Assembly: GCF_049306965.1 (NCBI RefSeq)
Contig: NC_133179.1
Location: forward strand, 542,501-606,500
Reading direction: 5' to 3'
Origin: Danio rerio
Lineage: Eukaryota; Chordata; Actinopteri; Cypriniformes; Danionidae
DNA: 64,000 nt
Shown: positions 19,829 to 31,124 of the stretch, piece by piece
Position numbering within the stretch: position 1 is the stretch's first letter
Layout of the letters: the number at the start of each line of letters is the position of its first letter
The notes under the pieces: model-generated
The model's database searches: none
Seen by the model: the letters and a program-made list of their open reading frames with translations, nothing else
Told to the model about the DNA's origin: nothing
Program-made: the position numbers and the translations under genes

Positions 19829-21130
19829 GACCCGCGGGAAACCTTCCCACAACGCTTTAGGAACGTTTAGACAACGTTGTTTCGAGAACGTCATTTTCGA
19901 ATGTTCCTTTTTGAAAAAATGTTTCAGGAAGCTTTTCGAAGATGTCAAAACAAAGATTGAAACATTCGAACATGGGCATTCGACATTTCGACTTATGCGC
20001 AAAAAACCTACAGACAACGAACTTTATTTTACGAACACTATTTTTAATGTTCGCTTTTTAAAGATGTTTGAGGAAGTTTTCCAAGTTGTAAAGATGCTCT
20101 GAAGAAGAAAAACTTTCGAACATGGACATTCGACATTTCGACTAGAAAATCGACTTTCTTATTCGATTATATTTCTCGACTTTCATATTTGATTATGTTT
20201 CACGAATGTCATTTTCCAATGTTTGCTTTTTAAAATGTTTCAGGAAGTTTTAAAAAGTTGTGAAGATGTCAAAAAACAAACAAACATTTGAACATTGGCA
20301 TTTGACATTTCGACTGTAAGAAAATGTTTCTCAAAAAACGTACAGACAACGATATTTTTCAATGTTCGCTTTTTATGTTAGGAAGGTTTTCTAAGTTATG
20401 AAGATGTTCTGCAAATATCACGGGAATGTTCATTTCAAATGTTTTATGAACGCTTCAAAAACACTCAAACATGAACTTTCGACATTTAACTATGTTCCTC
20501 AAAAAAACAAAAACATACAGACATTGTTATTTGACGAATGTTATTTCTGAATGTTCACTTAAAAAAAATAGGATTCGGGAAGTTTTTCTATGAAGATATT
20601 CTACAAACATCCTGGAAATGTTACTTTTCCAAATGTTTTCTGAACGTTTAAAAAACATTTAAACATAAACGTTCAATTAAAGAAAATTCCAAAAAAAAAA
20701 AAAACGTACAATGTTATTTATGAATTTTCTCTTTTTAAAATTACTTTCCAGGTAGTTTATCTAAGTTGTGACAATGTTCTGCAAGCATCCTGGGAGTGTT
20801 ACGTTTGAAATGTTTTTGAACATTCTACTAAACTGCTCCCAAAGAATTTTCACAAATATTCGAGAGCATTATTACATCTTTGAGTGTTAGTGGAGGAACG
20901 TTTGCTCATCATATATTTGTGAAAATGTTATGCGAACATTTCATGATTTTCGGCTGCTGTTGTACAGATTTACATGTTGTTTGTTTGTTTGTTTGTTTGT
21001 TTATCCACTCTGATGTGTTTATTTTGGATGTAAATATTTCTTGCTGATGCTTGAGTGGAGTGTCGGTGTCTAATATTAAGAGTGTTAACTTGAATACTGG
21101 AAAAGTTGAATAAACATGTTGTTTGTGTTG
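19829..21130 (+). repeat. msgn1: msgn1 3' UTR region with degenerate ~190-bp repeats
   Basis: From 19850 to about 20950 a unit recurs about six times with drift: GAATGTTxxxTTTT, AATGTTTCAGGAAG, TTTTCTAAGTTGTGAAGATG, ATTCGAACATGGxCATTCG, ACATTTCGAC, ACGTACAGACAACG. The first canonical AATAAA after the stop is at 21109-21114, so the repeats may all lie in a ~1.3-kb 3' UTR. No reading frame is conserved. Confidence 0.65.
21109..21114 (+). terminator. msgn1: Candidate msgn1 polyadenylation signal
   Basis: AATAAA followed within 30 bases by a GT-rich stretch (TGTTGTTTGTGTTGG), the usual downstream element. Confidence 0.6.
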
Positions 21131-21689
21131 GTGCTAACTCATCTCTGGTCTATTTTATGAGGCTTGTGATCTATAGAGTTTTCTGACCATATGTTTTTAT
21201 TCATACAGACTTTTGCTTTTCACTATTTATAGGTAAATCTAATATGCTCATCTGTGTATTTTATGACTTTTGTGAGATAATCAGTGATGAACCATCTGAA
21301 CTATCATCCTAATTCTACAGTTCTAATATTATTTTACCTGAAAACTGAAATTTAATGATAAATGTTCTGGTAAATATTTCTAATTTTAAACAAGTGTGCA
21401 AGGAAAATAATCAAATTACTTAAAAGCCTGCAATAAACAATTAAAAAGCAACAGAACTAAAGAATAATCAATAAGCAATTGTCTGATTTGTGCTTATTTG
21501 TGTTTTGTAGTTATTAAAATATCAAAAACAAGGATTTAGTGACTAAGATTAAAGATTTCAGGTGACAATAAATTATTTATTCATTCCAATTCATATTAAA
21601 TAATACAATAAAGCTAACACAAACAGGAACACGGTAAAATGTGTATGACGTACTTTGCAATAAAACCGGTTTATAGTAGCCACCGTGAC

Positions 21690-21942
21690 GTATTTCTTGC
21701 GACAGGAGAGTTGACCAATCACAGCTGCTCGTGTTCATTTTGGGTGGGGCCTAGGCGTACAATGACGCTCTGACAAAGGGAAGCCGCGCTCGGTGTGACG
21801 GTGAGGCGCGGGCCGCCATTTCAAAGCCGAAGAAACGCGCGAGCTTTCACGGTTTGACGCACGGATGCTTGTTTTATAGATTATAACGCACAAGACTTGC
21901 ATTTTTAAGCCTCGTCGTTTAGAGGAGACCCCAATCTCATAA
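21690..21942 (+). promoter_or_regulatory. Promoter and noncoding exon 1 of the RG/Pro-rich gene
   Basis: A CCAAT box (GACCAATCAC, near 21713) precedes a CpG-rich stretch with a YY1-type GCCGCCATTT (near 21812). A leader then runs to a strong donor, CATAAG|GTAAGC, with the intron from about 21943. No ATG-initiated frame leaves this exon, so the coding start is taken in the next exon at 23044. Confidence 0.55.
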
Positions 21943-23043
21943 GGTAAGCGACCATAGTTACGCTGTGAGCTCGAAATAGATTCGTTTGTGTTGAATGAGG
22001 GTGAGCCGTTAAATCCCACGCTCGCCTTCACCATTTCTATTGATTAACCCCTGCACGCGTTAAACGTTCAACATTAAGACGATAAATTTCCGTTTGTTTG
22101 ACGTTTCAGGGTTTATTTCTGTACAATTGTACCAAGGCGTGAGGAATTGTGTTGGTTATTTCGTTTAGCTTTGGATATGGCGACAGAACGGGGTTTAAGC
22201 CTCCATTAATCTCCAAATCGCTGAATAAAACCAATTAAGAGCTTGTGTATCATTAAACTAACTAAACTATTATGATTTATGATCACATTTTTACATAAAA
22301 TCATCGAGCAAATGCATTTAGCAGATCGCTAATCTATCAAGAATTTAAATCCCTAATAATACACAAAAATGTACTGAAATCTGTATTATAATACAATTAC
22401 ACAGATTATAGTATGCATTTTTTAAATGAAAATGACTAGAGGTGTTGATGATATCATCATGCACTCAGGGGTGTATGCATTTCTTTTTTATCCAATCAAA
22501 TAATCTCTGATATAAAAAGCCCCTCCCTCTTCTGAGTAAAATATATCACACTGGTTGTTTATAAATACATTGAAATATAAGACACAACCTCCTGTTTTAA
22601 TGCAAAGGTAATGAGGCCTATAGCAAGCTGTGAACTGGTCACATGGGCATCTCTTTCTCAGTAATCTCACATTTTACTGTGTTCTCGCATGCATCAGGCT
22701 TCTGTTCTCCACATTTCAGATTCCTCTTCAGCTTCATAGAGAAGCACTTCTACGTTTATCACTTGGCTCAGTCAGTATGCGTTCACACTATTAATACACG
22801 GCTTGTCTGCGTGCTCTGAAATCCTCATGGCCCAGATCAGCTGCTTATATCCCAGCAGGCCGGTTGATGATGGAGGTGGTGTTGGTGGCATGTTAAGCTT
22901 TAGCCGCTTCTTTCAGCAAGAGGCCAAAGGAAAATCGTCTGACGTTTGACACTCGAACGTTTCCACAGTAGATTTCAGGTTGAAGGTGAAGGTTTGAGGA
23001 GATCAGAAGTGTTTATTTTACTGATAATGCTGATGTTTTGCAG

Positions 23044-26000
23044 ATGGATACTGAAATGGAGCAGGCGAAGGAGACGACAGCAGTGACTGAGACCACAGAA
23101 AAACCCTCACAGGTGGAAGGATCTGAAAACAAGTTCAGGTAGGTCACTAGGCATGGGCTGGTGTAAGATTCTGATAACCTTGGATAAAAATATCACTGTT
23201 TAACAGTATTGTGATGACTGCTCTAGAATAAGTTCTTTTCACCTTTTGAGCACAATATATTTCATTTTGAGAGACATTTATAATATTTTGGAGCAGTAAA
23301 CATGTCAGGCTGAATATTTCAAATCTGCGTCCGAAAACGCATACTTCCATACTATATAGTAGGCTAAAATCAGTATGCGAGCCGAGTAGTATGTCAAAAT
23401 TAGTATGTGAGAAGTACCCGGATGACTTACTACTACCAGCGAGATTCAGAAGTGCACATCCCATGCACACTGCACTATCCCATAATGCCCCGCAATTGAA
23501 TTCATGAATGGAAATGAAGCAACGCAACTGACGCAGGGACGTCACGTGACCATGACAAAATGGTGGATGTAGTACGTCCCAATTCCATTCATACTTTTCA
23601 CATTCATACTGTATTGAACAGACTTTTTTAACGGCTGAGTAGTACGTTTACATTGAAATGCAGTACCTACTGAGTAGTAGGTGGTTGCGGACGCAGCCCA
23701 TGACTTCTGCTGTCTTCAGTAGTGTCCAAAACACAGATTTCTCTACAATTTAAAACGGCATCTTTAGATATTTTTTCTGCTGGAAATACTGTTGTCCTAA
23801 AAAAATATATATATATATATATATATATAAATATAAAGATCTTACACATACATACCTTAGAAATGGTATAACAGAACATTTTGGCGGTTTTAAAACCTTG
23901 ACTTTTCCAAATCATGGTATACCCTGAAAACGATTATCGTCACACGACTAAAACTATTGCTGTGGTTGATTGGGTGACGACACTCATCTTCTTTAGAGCT
24001 CTTTTATTGCTAAATTTAATTATTAATACTATTTTATTAAGCCAAAATAAACACTGAGCTGAATAAAATGATGATACTATCTAAGAATGCACTGATATGG
24101 ATTTTTACTATTTATTTGGTCAAATAAGTCTATTGAAAAGATTTGCCATTTTTACATGCTTTGTCCACATATTACATATGCAAATAAATAAAAATAAACC
24201 CACCCAGATTACAAGCCATCCCTCAAGACCAGTGTTTCTCAACTGGTGGGTCGGGTCGTGGGAACATTTTCAGCGGGTCGTGGAGTGTGTGATCAATAAA
24301 ACAACTAAAGTTTAATTTTAGTTTTATTTTGCTGATAGCGGACTTTTATTTTGAAATGCGTGCACAACAACACTACCATTTGACATGTGCAATTACATTT
24401 AATTATAGCAACAAATATGTCTAAGCGCAAGTATGACCCCGAATATGTAAAGTATGGGTTTACATATATTGACGACAAAAAAGACTTAAAGCCTCGGTGT
24501 CGTATGTAGTAACAAAACCTAAATTAAAACGACATGTAGAAACCAGACAAATAGATTTATTAACAGCTCAGTTTAGTTCATGGTAACTGAACCTTTCCTT
24601 ACCCTAACCACTGTTTACAGTATTTGTCGTTTTTACTTTGTAATATTTCTATAATTTGATGCATTTTGGTAAATGACAGCAGTAAATATAGTTTATTTGT
24701 AAGTCTTGGTGAATTTCTTACGATTTATCAGTCACTACTTGGTTATGTCAACAAATAAATACAAATTAATAATAATTCCTAAAATTGTATTAATCTTTTG
24801 ATTGATGATAATATTTGAACTAAAGTTCACCAACTACAAAATCAATTTTATCACATCATTTTCTGCTGGGTTCCAGGACATGTCGGACTTTCAGGCAATG
24901 AGCGAGCTGATGCAGCTGCTAAAGATGCTTAGAAGCAAATAGTGAACAAATGCCAAATCCCTCCGTCACAGATGAAACCTTTTATCAGCGCTTACATTTT
25001 AAACAAGTGGCAAAATGAATGGGATGCATTAGAAAACAATAAACTACATGAAATCCAACCTGAAGTTTCACACAGAATTTCAAGACATTTGAACAATCGA
25101 TTTGATCGAGTAGTTTTTATCAGACGTCGAATTGGGCATACGAGAATAACACATGGCTTTTTGCTCCAAGATGAAAACCCAACTCAGTGTTTGTGCTGCA
25201 AAACTCAAGACTTTTTTATGAATGAACTCTTTTAAGGACATTTTTAACAAAGTGAAACCAGAAAAGATTTTAAAATTTTAATCATGTATTAACACAAAAA
25301 ATCTTATTTAATTTGTTTTATTTTGTTTGTTGATTTTTAAATTGTATATTTATTGTTGAAAAATTCCTGCCATGAAAATAGCCTTGGTTGCTGACATGGC
25401 ATTAAATAAAAAATACATTGCATTACATTACTAAAAGTGTATTATAGTTCCTAAAAAATTGAGTTGCAGCTTGATGACCATGTAAAAATGTGGGTCTTAC
25501 AGCCAAACCAGTTGAGAACCCCTGCTCAAGACTACACAGACCTGTTTAAACTGATGAAAGAGAGTATTAAAATTACATAGAAAATAGTGCATTAGTCCAT
25601 GGGGGTTTTGTCAAGATAACTGATAAAAGGGATGCCAGAATTTTTTTTAAGTTTTTTATTTTTGTTCAAACGGTATCCAATTCACCCCAAATGTAAAGTA
25701 GAATCTTTCCTCCAAGCCACAGTTTATGTAAGAGACTCCGTTTTCTTCTCCTTGTATTGGAGGCCGATCAATTTCCACAGGGTTGCAAAAGGCAATGCAT
25801 ACACAATGAGCAAGTGTTTTTAATTTGATACCATCTCAGACTTGTCTGAATTAAGATCTCTGAACTGTATTTGTCCTCACATTAGGGAATAATGCATTGA
25901 AATGCTCCATTAAAGAGCGTCTGATGCTTCCCGCACTATTAATGCTAGTTTGTTCACTTTAAACACCTGTAATGCAAAACAGGCGCTATTTATGAATGAT

Positions 26001-29000
26001 GTGTGCAATATTGGAATATTGTTTTATTATCGTTTGTGTGTTTTACCTTTAGTCGTTTAGCAGATGCTTTCATTCAGAGCAGCTTGCTGTAGTGGTGATG
26101 TGTGTGACGCTGAAGCTTCAGTGAGATGTGTGTCTGTGTGTTTTCAGGGGTCGTGGGATGAAGATGCGTGCCCGAGGAGGTCGTATGGTTCGCGGGATGC
26201 GAGGAGGACGAGGGATGATGATGATGATGAAAGGCTTCAGACCGCCGGGCCCCATGAGAGGCAGAGGAAGAGCCGGGTTCACTAACGGATTTGGGCCAAT
26301 GAGGTCTCGTTGAGTGTTTGTAATTAGGGCTGGGCGATATGACAATCTCCTATCCTGATGAGCATATATAGAGCTCAGGATTTACGAGTTCACCCCTCAC
26401 AGATCGCTCTTTTAAATGAGTGTTTTCTACAGGACGCTTCTACAGTAATAGATTTGTGCACTGCATATACGTTAGTCAAAAAGACAAAACTGATCAATAA
26501 TAAATATTGCATGTGTTGTTGAGTTGTGTTAAATGGGAGTCTAAAGATTCTTCAGTTCTACCCCTTATTCTTTATAGGGGTAGTCAAAAAATAATCTTTT
26601 AACACTCTTCTGAATTATATTGCATTCATAAGGAGTTCCTACAAGCTAAGACTGTTTAGTTGTGCTTTGTTTAAATATAAAATGTCACCACTGTGACCTG
26701 TTGAAACCTAAAGTGGCGATAAGGTCCTTAAATGTATTAAAGAATCTTAAGAAATATCATATTTAACTCTGATTCCTGTATATATACCCTGAATATGACA
26801 TGATAGACTGTTATTTTGTCCATCTGACATGTATTGTCATGTTGCACAGCCCTATTTCTAATCCAGCAGTCGTCCTTATTGCAAATAATTGAGTAACTCT
26901 TTAGTGAATAGCTGATTTACGTGTTTGTGTTGAGCAGGACGTGGCCGTACCCAGACATGCGTGGCCGGCGGGCTCGAGGGGGCCCAATGGGGATGAGTTT
27001 GAGACCTCCACCACCGCCGCCTCCTCCTCCACCCATGCACATGAGAGGACCTCCACCACCACACATGCACAGGTATGCAATGCAAGGTTTATTTGGGTAG
27101 CACATTTGTAGTGTGAAGCTGAAGACATGAAGTCACTGCTAAGGAACTGTTTGAGATGGGTTTATTAATCATGCTTGCTTTTTAATGACGGCGAGCTGTC
27201 ATCGTTTATCAAACATGTAAACAACATGCAAATCAAGCTCTTCAGCAAACCTCCTAATGCGTGCAGCGCGATTAAACTCTATAAGAGTCAAAAGCAATGG
27301 ATCTGTTGAGCTAAAGATTTGACTGTCCCGGCATCCCAAACCACTAAACATAATACAAAACTATAAGCAAAGCAACGTGTACTGAGCGCTCGCGCTTCTC
27401 TCCTGATAAACTGAACACTGTGGCATCATCAATAACGGACTCTGATGGTAAAAATGCAGTGAGAGTGCCTCTGCATATGCAATAAAAAATAATATAAAGA
27501 CTGAATAAATTAACTTTTACACACATTTACATATGCAAATAACCCCTGTGCCTTCAAGCTATAGAGAATTAGGAGACCTGACCCCTTTGCACGAACGTGC
27601 AGAACCAGGCGTATGGGTATGGGGAACGGCTAAGTAGTAGAATTGGGATCGAGCTCATGTCTGATCTGTTGATTTCTGAATTGTGTGTGTATTATTTCAG
27701 GCACGGTCCACCTCCACCGCCACCTCCTCCAGGACACCCGGCGTTTAGAGGGCGGCCACCGCACCCCAGAGGAAGGGGCATGATGCCACCTGGACCGCCA
27801 CGCTTTTTCCACCCCCGAGGGTAAGATCAGACACGCTAACACACACACTGAGTCTCTCCGGCGTGACTGCGCAGCACACAGCTAATATACACCCACATAA
27901 ACACACGAGTTAAAGGGCAGTGCACCTAACAATGACAACTCTCATCATGTTTCAGTCCTGTCTGTCTTAATTTTTTCTGTTGAACAAGGATATTCAGAAG
28001 AAATGCAGCCATTAACCTCTGCCGTTTTGTTTTTATATACCTGCTATATAGGCAGGAAAAATTGGTAGAATTATCATGTATCAATCCTAAAAATTAATTT
28101 AATTAATGTATTTAATTTTAAATTGTAAATTTATTTATCAATTGTTTATGCCATGGAAATAGCATTGTTGTTGCGGACAATGCATTAAAATATTCCTCAT
28201 CATCATCCTGCTATATATGGCCGGGTGGTATGAAGTTTAATTATTGTTAGCAAGGAAAAAGCAATTGTTGTTATATATATATATATTTTTTTTTTTTATT
28301 ATATTAATTGTAATAGTTTTTATTATATGAATATATGAAAAATCTAAATTTTTATTAGTCTAATTTTTTTCGACTCATTTCAAGTCTGATTTTTAATTTA
28401 TTGTGAACGGCTAACACTTATTAGGAATAAAAATCTCAAACTTGGCACTGTAAGTTTACAGAAGTTATCAGCTCAGCCAAAAGAAGTTTAAATAAATATA
28501 ATAGTATATAAATGTAGTGAAAAGTGTGTGTGCAACTAGAGTTTGCTTGCTTTTATTATGCTGCTAAGAAATGACTCTTTGGATTTTGCTTTGCTGAGGC
28601 AAGTACAAATCTTTCTGAAGTTAGCAGTTAGCCTTGCAGAAGTCTGAATTTTCATTCATGATTGTCTAGCCCTGTGCGAAGCAATACATTTAGTGACATG
28701 AACAAACAATAAGCAATTAATTTATTACAGCATTTATTCATGTTAATGCAAATACAGTTGTCCATGTGCAAAAACTAATGCATTTGGACATTAATAATGC
28801 GTTAGCACATGTTGAACTATGATTATTAAATGCTGTACAAGTATTATGTTAGTAAATAGATTAAAGTGTGAGCAGTGTATTATAACTCCTTTTTGTAGAT
28901 TTTTCTGGAAAACCCACCTATTTAAATGACTATTACACAAAGTAGAATTTTGCATAATACTATTAAATTTGTATAAAGCGCATTTAAAATGAAATAAATC

Positions 29001-29966
29001 AATAAATGATGAAAATGATCGAGTTCCAGCTCTGCTCACTCTGGAGATTCATCCTGCAACTTCACCAGGTGCATCTTGGGATGCTGTTAAAGGAGGAAAA
29101 TACATTATGAAGTCTTTTGATATGTCTAAAGTAATGTATATTTTGGAGAGTTAAATTTTTGTAACACTACTTCCATGCAGAATTGATATATTACTACATG
29201 CACAATTAATATTTGTCATGGTGTACAAAAATAAGACATTTTACATGCATATTTTTTCCTGTTTACATGCAAAAAATTATATTTCTCTATGCACTAATAT
29301 ATATATATATAATTTTTAATTTCTAAATGCAAAACTGTATTTTGACTTGACCTTTAAAAGTAATTCTCAGAATTTCAGCTGATGCATTACGTTTTGCCAT
29401 TCCTAATTTGCTTTTACATGCACAGTTGTGTATTTTTATGTGGCTATTTTAATTTCAACATGCTTTTAGCATGCTGTAGTTAGTTGTAATGTAAATATAA
29501 TTATAAATAAAATAATAATATAATAAATATTTTTACATATGCATTGTTTTTCTGTGCACAATGTATGCATATGCACTTTTTAAACATCAGCATCTTTAAA
29601 ACGGATGTCAATGGCTGTTTCTTTTCTGAATATCTTTTTTTTCTAAGTGTTCAACAAGAAAGAAACTCCTAAAAGTTTACAATCTCGTATTTGTGAGTAA
29701 ATAATGTGTAAATGTTCCTTAGAGTTTGAACTGTGCATTGAAGTTAGTGCATGACAGCTTGATTTTCTTCAATTGTGACTCTTTGAATAAGGCATTTGCA
29801 CACTGACGACACGCTTTCGGGCCCTCTTGAGCACAACAGGCCAATCCAAATGTTTGATTTTATCCTTTCATGCAGCTACCACAACGGATCGGCCCCTCCT
29901 CTGCCCCACCCGCCTCCAGGCCGGGGCCAGCGCTGGCCAGGGCCCCCTGGTGGCCGGAGGTTTTAA
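23044..29966 (+). CDS. Unnamed Arg/Gly- and Pro-rich protein, 198 residues, 5 coding exons
   Basis: Exons: 23044-23138, 26148-26303, 26938-27072, 27701-27820, 29876-29966; all junctions are GT-AG and phases agree. The start is the ATG directly after the acceptor. Residues 1-31 are acidic and Thr/Glu-rich. Residues 32-84 are an RG/Met block (GRGMKMRARGGRMVRGMRGG, then MMMMM). The rest alternates RGR motifs with proline runs (PPPPPPPPPP followed by MHMRG; HGPPPPPPPPGHP) and ends GGRRF. RGG/RG and Pro-rich low-complexity proteins often bind RNA or SH3/WW domains, but I see no folded domain and do not recognise the family. AATAAA at 30711-30716 gives a ~750-base 3' UTR. Exon structure is well supported; function is unknown. 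A read-through form ending three codons into the intron after exon 26148-26303 (MRSR then stop) is also possible. Confidence 0.85.
23148..23950. mobile_element. TAGGCATGGGC hAT-like element interrupted by a second element
   Basis: The segments 23148-23322 and 23698-23950 match the intact copy at 54685-55025: TAGGCATGGGC, ATAACCTTGGAT, GGAGCAGTAAACATGTCAGG, TTTTAAAACCTTGACTT, GGTATACC. The first intron of the RG/Pro-rich coding region begins only nine bases before it. Confidence 0.75.
23323..23697. mobile_element. ~375-bp GCGTCCG-ended element nested in the hAT-like element
   Basis: The ends GCGTCCGAAAACGCATAC and GTGGTTGCGGACGC are short imperfect inverted repeats. Both flanks continue as the outer element. 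It contains GTCACGTGAC (E-box, near 23541) and repeated AGTATG/GTAGTA motifs. PIF/Harbinger or hAT type; I cannot decide. Confidence 0.6.
24230..25524 (+). mobile_element. hAT element with 8-bp target duplication and transposase remnant
   Basis: The tips CAGTGTTTCTCAACTGG and CCAGTTGAGAACCCCTG are inverted repeats, flanked by CTCAAGAC at 24222-24229 and 25525-25532. From 24417 a frame reads MSKRKYDPEYVKYGFTYID and stops after ~30 residues, which resembles the N-terminus of Charlie/ZBED-type hAT transposases. The rest of the transposase is missing. A LINE fragment is inserted at about 24855-25430. Confidence 0.85.
24855..25430 (+). mobile_element. 5'-truncated I-clade LINE inside the hAT element
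   Basis: It opens in an RNase H region, FCWVPGHVGLSGNERADAAA, typical of I-clade LINEs. A C-terminal segment follows with FYQRLHFKQVAK in one frame and HGFLLQDENPTQCLCC in another, showing frame loss, then the 3' UTR with GACATGGCATTAAATAAAAA and a CATTA-rich tail. A related 3' end lies at 28060-28200. Confidence 0.75.
26325..26854. mobile_element. 530-bp hAT MITE (TAGGGCTGGGCGATATGAC type)
   Basis: The inverted ends TAGGGCTGGGCGATATGAC and GTCATGTTGCACAGCCCTA are flanked by TTTGTAAT (26317-26324) and TTTCTAAT (26855-26862), an 8-bp duplication with one later change. It lies between coding exons 26148-26303 and 26938-27072. Confidence 0.8.
27545..27660. mobile_element. Degraded copy of an ACCCCTTCCCC-type palindromic element
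   Basis: CTTCAAGCTATAGAGAATT, GACCCCTTTGCACGAACGTG and TATGGGTATGGGGAACGGCT resemble 60535-60665 in the same order. Weak and partial. Confidence 0.35.
28010..28200 (+). mobile_element. LINE 3'-end fragment related to 24855-25430
   Basis: Shares AAATTGTAxATTTATT, TTxATGCCATGGAAATAGC and TTGTTGCxGACAATGCATTAAA-like sequence with the 3' UTR of the I-clade LINE. No coding part remains. Confidence 0.55.
28967..29640. repeat. Direct repeat upstream of the last RG/Pro-rich exon
   Basis: Closely matches 31195 onward: AATCAATAAATGATGAAAAT, GATCGAGTTCCAGCTC, GCTCACTCTGGAGATTCATC, AACTTCACCAGGTGCATCTT, TACATGCACAATTAATATTT. The left TIR end is missing. It sits about 240 bases before the exon at 29876. 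Confidence 0.85.
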
Positions 29967-30735
29967 CACGCCTAGTCCCAATCCGTAGGGTTAATATCCA
30001 GCGCTCAGATCCATTTCTGTCCGAACAGACTCGCAGGTCCTTTTACTGTAACCAAACACGCTAGCTTTCTTCTTATACTTCATTTGAGGAAAGAAAAAGC
30101 CCCGAAAAACATTTAAAAGCACTCTCTCCCGCTGAAGACGAGGAGACGTGTTCTTACGCTGATTTAATCAAGTGTGTTTTTACTCCTCTAAGTGTTGTGT
30201 AGTCTGCGTGGTGCTACTCCTATGAGCCTTACACACTCTTGTTCCTTTATTGGAGAGATTTTTAGACGACTGGCTTCTTTTACCAAGCAGATCTCCCAGC
30301 ACCCTCTCTCCATATGATGTTCATGTATAGTAATAACTCATCCATTATTAATCAGTTAATATCATAAATGTGCAGCTACTTTAAGTCCAGTGGAGATTTT
30401 GCTGTGGAAATGTTTTATTTTGTTCTCTTTGTTTGGGTTGAATGTTAAAGTCACAGATACATGGATTCATTTAACAGTAGAGTAGCTCTATTTCTTCTTT
30501 AAATAAACCTTTCCTTGCTTCTTCTATATTTTAAAGCCAGTATTTGATTCAAAATAGTTAAAAAGGAAAAAAAAATAAGCTTCCCTATCCTCTGTGTTGA
30601 GTTTTGGAGTGTTATGGCACATTCACGTATTGTAACCGATAAAGTCATGTGAGTTTGTGAATGTAAACTGAACCGTTAACAGCTTTTGACTTAGTTTTGA
30701 CCAACAAGACAATAAAGTTAAGATAAAATGACCTC
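29967..30735 (+). terminator. 3' UTR and polyadenylation signal of the RG/Pro-rich gene
   Basis: The stop TAA is at 29964-29966. AATAAA occurs near 30502 and at 30711-30716; the latter is followed by a T-rich stretch (CTCTCTTTTTGTTC). No other gene is seen in the stretch. Confidence 0.6.
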
Positions 30736-31124
30736 TCTTTTTGTTCATTTAAACTAAACTCTCTCTCTCCATGTCCATTTATGTAATGCTTTTTAGAAAG
30801 AATTGCTCATTTCTGAAGTCAAATGGACAGCAATGTAAAGCATTTTATACACAGTAAGATGATTTGTGTGACTATCATTGCATAATAAAGTGTTTAAACA
30901 CACTGAATAAATGAATTCCAGTGGAGTGAGGCTTTTAAAGTTGCATAGAGGGCTGAAGTAAATGTGTGCATGCAATAAAAGGACTTTTATTATGAAATAT
31001 GAGCCACTTTCAGACCTGCAAGTCTCAGAACAGCAGAACGTCTTGCTGATTCTAGTCAATTAAGCTGAGTTAAAGTTCAGATGTCTGAATATAAAAGCAG
31101 AACATGCTGTAATGTTTTTTTTGC

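Noticed and set aside
19327-19860. Other frames and antisense frames over msgn1
   Set aside because: Shadows of the GC-rich bHLH exon; only the 19433 frame encodes a recognised domain.
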